IMG/VR virus record: IMGVR_UViG_3300020437_000888
Span: 1-24,305 of that record
Length of the DNA: 24,305 nucleotides
Reading direction: 5' to 3' (one strand)
DNA from: a virus
The notes under the pieces are model-generated. The model saw only the letters and a list, made by a program, of their open reading frames with translations, made no database searches and was not told the DNA's origin. Shown piece after piece: positions 20,913 to 24,305 of the stretch. A program made the translations under genes and the position numbers. Every line of letters starts with the position of its first letter. Within the stretch, counting starts at the first letter, position 1.

Positions 20913-21135
20913 TCGGTCTTGCTATATCGACAACAGCAAATATTCTGGCTTTCTTCAAACAACAAAAGACAAACCACAGTTTTCTGTAAAATGGGGAAAT
21001 AAAATTTTTGTAAAAGAAGCTAACAAACCTTTTTCAATTGAGCACCCATTGTTAAGCAAGTATACTTTCAAAATCACTAATGTCCGGCCTAAACCAAAAC
21101 CAATTTCTATTTTTGAGTGGCTCAAAACACGTTAA
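20827..21135 (+). CDS. Overlapping small ORF, 102 aa, uncertain start
   Basis: The frame is open from ATG 20827, overlapping the previous gene by 86 nt. The first 27 residues are Ser/Thr/Pro-rich and may not be translated as such. After the upstream stop the sequence looks like a compact small protein, FSVKWGNKIFVKEANKPFSI then HPLLSKYTFKITNVRPKPK, ending in SIFEWLKTR. There is no ATG, GTG or TTG in frame between the upstream stop and residue 45. So either the start is 20827 (GGAAGAG at 20811-20817), or a +1 frameshift fuses it to the upstream product. No family recognised. Confidence 0.45.
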   Translation: MIGFHPFTVTALQATSLLTPKSQTHLSSSRSCYIDNSKYSGFLQTTKDKPQFSVKWGNKIFVKEANKPFSIEHPLLSKYTFKITNVRPKPKPISIFEWLKTR

Positions 21136-21143
21136 GTTTTCTC

Positions 21144-21172
21144 TTGACTTTAAACGCAAACTATATTAGTAT
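21144..21172 (+). promoter_or_regulatory. Sigma70-type promoter for dnaE
   Basis: TTGACT (21144-21149), a 17-bp spacer, TAGTAT (21167-21172). The expected start near 21179 gives an 18-nt leader with SD TTGGAG at 21186-21191 before the ATG at 21197. It is intergenic and has the same -10 as the intragenic promoter at 5776. Confidence 0.65.
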
Positions 21173-21196
21173 TAGCAAAAATAACTTGGAGAATAA

Positions 21197-24100
21197 ATGT
21201 CCGAAAGAACACAAAGTAGTATTCCGTTTGTAGGCTTGCACGCTCACAGCGGAACGGGTAGCCCTTTTGATGGACTCGGCTATCCTGGCGAACATATGGA
21301 CTTTGCCTATCAAAATGGTAATGATGCTCTGGCTTTAACTGATCACGGCAACATGAACGGCTTTGCTTATCAGGTACAACATGCTCAAAAAATGATGAAG
21401 GAAGGCAAAGACTTCAAGCCTATCTTTGGTGTTGAAGCTTATTTCTTACCTAGTATTGAAGAATGGCGCCAAGAGTTAGAGCGCGCCAAAGAAGATAAGA
21501 AAGCAAAGAAATCGATTGATAAGTCGGCCTCTGGAACGACTATTGAGAATGAAGAAAACAAAAGAGAAGTTAAAAACATTCTTAATCGTCGGCGCCATCT
21601 TATCTTGTTAGCGCAGAACCAAAAAGGTCTAAACAATATCTTTTCTCTTGTATCAAAGTCATACAGAGAAGAAAACTTCTATCGCTTCCCGCGTATTGAT
21701 TACGCTATGCTGAAAGAACACAATGAAGGTGTAATCGCAGCTTCGGCCTGTCTTGGCGGTGTATACGCTGGGAATTTCTGGGAAAACCGTGAAGAGGGTG
21801 AAGAAGCTGTTCTCAATGCCATGCGTGATACAACGAGGAATATGGTTGATATCTTTGGTGATCGCTGGTATGGCGAACTTCAGTGGAACAATGTACCCGA
21901 ACAACATCAATTAAACCGTCTAATTGTAAAAGTTTGTGATGAATTTGGCGTCGAATTGATTTCTACGGCTGATAGTCACTATCCAAACAGAACGGCTTGG
22001 AAAGATCGAGAACTTTACAAAAGACTAGGTTGGTTAAGTAGAGGTATGCCAAAGTGGGCAACAAACACAGAACTCCCAGAGGGCGTCGAAGAAATTGGTT
22101 ACGAATTGTTTCCAAAGAACGGCGATCAAATGTGGGAGGCATATAAAGAATATTCAGAAAAAGCAGGAGTACAATACGATGATAATATTATCCGAAGATC
22201 TATTGAAAGAACGCATCAGATTGCTCACGAAAGAATTGAACGGTTTATGCCAGACAACACAGTTCGCCTACCAAGCTTTGTGGTTCCCGCTGGACAGACT
22301 CCCGATAGAGCCCTTGTCGCTGCTTGTGTGGATGGGCTTAGAGGGCTTGGCCTAACAAACAACCCAGACTATGTTCAACGATTAAAAGAAGAAATGAATA
22401 TTATCAGCGAGCGTGGCTTTAGCAAATATTTCTTAACTATGAAGTCTATCGCTGATAAAGCAACAGAAGTTCAGCTAACAGGTGCTGGACGTGGTTCTGC
22501 GGCTGGCTCTTTAGTTGCTTATGCTCTTGGCATCACACAAGTTGATCCTATCAAATATAATCTTCTATTCTCTCGTTTTATGACGAAAGATTCGAAAGAC
22601 TATCCTGATATCGATTATGATGTTTCTAATCCAATGGAACTTAAAGAAATGTTGATTGATGAGTGGGGTGGCAATACTGTTGTGCCTATTTCCAACTTCA
22701 ATAAACTTCAGTTACGTTCTTTGATTAAAGACATCGCAAAGTTCTATGAGGTGCCGTTTACAGAGGCCAATGCTGTTACTTCGAAGATGCTGGCTGAAGC
22801 AACGCCGATTGCAAAAAAGAAACATGGTATTAAGGCTGGTGTATATGCGCCTACATTTGAAGAGGTGATGGAATATTCCGATTCGCTCAAAGCGTTTCTC
22901 CGAAAGTATCCAAAGATTAAAACACACGTTGAGGCTTTGGTCGGTGAAGTTCGCTCTGTGTCTCGTCACGCTGGTGGTGTGGTTATTGGCGAAGAATTAG
23001 ATAAGTATATGCCGCTTATTAACTCTGGCGGTGTAACCCAAACGCCTTGGTCCGAAGGGCAGCATGTTCGACAACTAGAGCCAATGGGTTTTATTAAGTT
23101 TGATATTCTTGGTCTTTCTACTTTGAAAATGATTGAGGGGGCTGTCTATCACATCTTAAAGAAGCAAGGAAATCCAGATCCTACTTTCGAGGATATTAAA
23201 AAGTTTTATGATGAAAACTTACATCCTGATAGCATTAATCTGAAAGACAAGAAGGTTTATGAAAATATCTTTTGGAAAGGTAAGTGGGCAGGTATCTTTC
23301 AGTTCGCAGAGAAAGGCGCGCAGAACTTTTGTAAAAGAACAAAGCCAAAGAATATTATTGATATTGCTTCCATCACTTCTATCTATCGTCCTGGTCCGCT
23401 ATCAGCGAACGTGCACGAAGATTTTGTAGAGGCAAAAGAAAACCCAAGGAGTATTCGTTATGGTCATGATATTGTAAAAGAAGTTACAAAAGAAACTTAT
23501 GGCTTTCTTATTTTCCAAGAGCAGATTGCTTTATTGGCCCACAGATTGGGCAAAGACTTATCTCTGGATGAAGGTAACAAGCTCCGTAAGCTGTTAACTA
23601 AAAAGGGCACTGGAGCAGCTGCAGAACAAAAAAATAAAATAAAGCTTAAGTTTATTCAAGGATGTATCGATAAAGGTTTAAAGGAACAATGGGCAGAAAA
23701 AATGTGGGCGAAGTTTGAATACTTCTCCGGCTATGGTTTCAATAAATCCCATGCTGTTTCATATTCTATTATATCTTTTCAATGCGCTTGGCTATTTAAT
23801 TATTATCCTGATTGTTGGATGGCAGCTTTCTTGGACAAAGAACCAGAGAGTAGAAAAGAAAAAGCAATCAATATAGCAAAGAAGTTTGGGTTCAAGCTAG
23901 AGCCTGTCAATATTAATAAGTCCAGTTCTGTCTGGGATATTGGCGAGGACCAAAGAACGCTCATTCAGCCCTTAACTTCGATAAAAGGATTAGGAGACAA
24001 AGCAATTGAACAAATCATCGAACATAGACCATTTAACTCTGTTGAAGAACTTCTCTTTAGCAAAGAGATTGTATATTCTAAACTCAATAAGAAAGCATTG

Positions 24101-24305
24101 GATGTCCTCATCAAAGCAGAGGCAGTAGATGAGCTAATAGACGATAGATTTAAAAACCAAAAACATTTCTGGTTATCTGTTGCAGATAGTAGGCCCAAGA
24201 CTAAAAAGAAGTTGGCCGAGAACATAGAAGAGTTTAGGGACACTGAAGATTTTACTAGAGATGAATATATCGAAACAAAAACTAATATTACTGGTATGTT
24301 CCCCT
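21197..24305 (+). CDS. dnaE: DNA polymerase III alpha subunit (family C, DnaE) with PHP domain, 3' partial
   Basis: The frame stays open to the window end (over 1030 codons), so the C-terminus is missing. The N-terminal PHP domain has GLHAHSG (His 15, His 17), LTDHGNMNG, GVEAYF and ADSHY, with metal-ligand residues kept. A Lys/Glu-rich insertion of about 45 residues follows GVEAYF. The polymerase core has GAGRGSAAGSLVAYALG, the catalytic PDIDYD (Asp 471, Asp 473), SRHAGGVV, KFDILGL (third Asp, 636), YRPGPLS, FQEQIALLA and YGFNKSHAV. A helix-hairpin-helix, KGLGDKAIEQII, follows at about 930. This is the main replicative polymerase of the phage, using the helicase, SSB and RNR encoded nearby. 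SD GGAG is at 21188-21191. Confidence 0.95.
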   Translation, partial: MSERTQSSIPFVGLHAHSGTGSPFDGLGYPGEHMDFAYQNGNDALALTDHGNMNGFAYQVQHAQKMMKEGKDFKPIFGVEAYFLPSIEEWRQELERAKEDKKAKKSIDKSASGTTIENEENKREVKNILNRRRHLILLAQNQKGLNNIFSLVSKSYREENFYRFPRIDYAMLKEHNEGVIAASACLGGVYAGNFWENREEGEEAVLNAMRDTTRNMVDIFGDRWYGELQWNNVPEQHQLNRLIVKVCDEFGVELISTADSHYPNRTAWKDRELYKRLGWLSRGMPKWATNTELPEGVEEIGYELFPKNGDQMWEAYKEYSEKAGVQYDDNIIRRSIERTHQIAHERIERFMPDNTVRLPSFVVPAGQTPDRALVAACVDGLRGLGLTNNPDYVQRLKEEMNIISERGFSKYFLTMKSIADKATEVQLTGAGRGSAAGSLVAYALGITQVDPIKYNLLFSRFMTKDSKDYPDIDYDVSNPMELKEMLIDEWGGNTVVPISNFNKLQLRSLIKDIAKFYEVPFTEANAVTSKMLAEATPIAKKKHGIKAGVYAPTFEEVMEYSDSLKAFLRKYPKIKTHVEALVGEVRSVSRHAGGVVIGEELDKYMPLINSGGVTQTPWSEGQHVRQLEPMGFIKFDILGLSTLKMIEGAVYHILKKQGNPDPTFEDIKKFYDENLHPDSINLKDKKVYENIFWKGKWAGIFQFAEKGAQNFCKRTKPKNIIDIASITSIYRPGPLSANVHEDFVEAKENPRSIRYGHDIVKEVTKETYGFLIFQEQIALLAHRLGKDLSLDEGNKLRKLLTKKGTGAAAEQKNKIKLKFIQGCIDKGLKEQWAEKMWAKFEYFSGYGFNKSHAVSYSIISFQCAWLFNYYPDCWMAAFLDKEPESRKEKAINIAKKFGFKLEPVNINKSSSVWDIGEDQRTLIQPLTSIKGLGDKAIEQIIEHRPFNSVEELLFSKEIVYSKLNKKALDVLIKAEAVDELIDDRFKNQKHFWLSVADSRPKTKKKLAENIEEFRDTEDFTRDEYIETKTNITGMFP

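Noticed and set aside
1-24305. tRNA genes, CRISPR arrays, insertion sequences, integrase or attachment sites
   Set aside because: Looked for in the gaps and ends; no cloverleaf, regular repeat array, transposase or integrase motif was seen.

Overview
The window looks like part of a tailed dsDNA phage genome (Caudoviricetes). The sequence is AT-rich, every supported gene is on the + strand, and genes are tightly packed with many 1-26 nt overlaps or very short gaps. There is no rRNA, tRNA, CRISPR or insertion-sequence signal. A lipobox lipoprotein, a secreted small protein, Shine-Dalgarno sites and consensus sigma70-type promoters point to a Gram-negative bacterial host. I cannot name the host from sequence alone. 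One small gene carries a motif pattern I associate, from memory only, with deltaproteobacterial (Myxococcota/Bdellovibrionota-type) proteins.

Layout. (1) 1-5886 is the end of the tail/baseplate module: the C-terminus of a probable tape-measure protein, an unnamed 255-aa virion protein, a LysM/gp53-like baseplate protein, a 953-aa hub-like protein with a long coiled coil, and a 436-aa probable virion protein. (2) 5888-8720 starts the replication module: a small exonuclease-less family A DNA polymerase, a protein that looks like a divergent tubulin/FtsZ GTPase, and a T4 gp32-like ssDNA-binding protein. (3) 8743-9842 is a self-contained transcription unit: a perfect-consensus promoter with an inverted repeat around its -35 box, a palindrome-rich leader, a ParB-fold gene and a strong UUCG terminator. 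(4) 9864-12953 holds a zinc-ribbon protein, an unknown, a UvsX/RecA recombinase, a FEN-type 5'-3' nuclease and a membrane-associated HExxH protein. (5) 12976-16820 has two small secreted or membrane genes, then a DnaB-like helicase and a B12-dependent (class II) ribonucleotide reductase. (6) 16828-21135 is an accessory stretch: a Cys/Tyr-rich lipoprotein with a leaderless promoter, an unknown, a GroES-like co-chaperonin, a transglycosylase-type endolysin, a two-gene pair ending in a GT-A/nucleotidyltransferase-like protein, a 40-aa membrane peptide, a GNAT-like protein and an overlapping small ORF. (7) 21197 to the window end is a family C DNA polymerase (DnaE) with its PHP domain, cut by the window edge.

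Together the genes form a near-complete replication set (DnaE, helicase, gp32-like SSB, UvsX, FEN nuclease, RNR) in which a bacterial-type family C polymerase sits beside a minimal family A polymerase. No primase or clamp is visible here. Main points for a second look are the tubulin-like gene, the two-polymerase arrangement, the palindrome-dense ParB unit, the leaderless lipoprotein promoter, the nucleotidyltransferase-like pair, and an all-or-none arginine codon split between a structural gene and the SSB gene.
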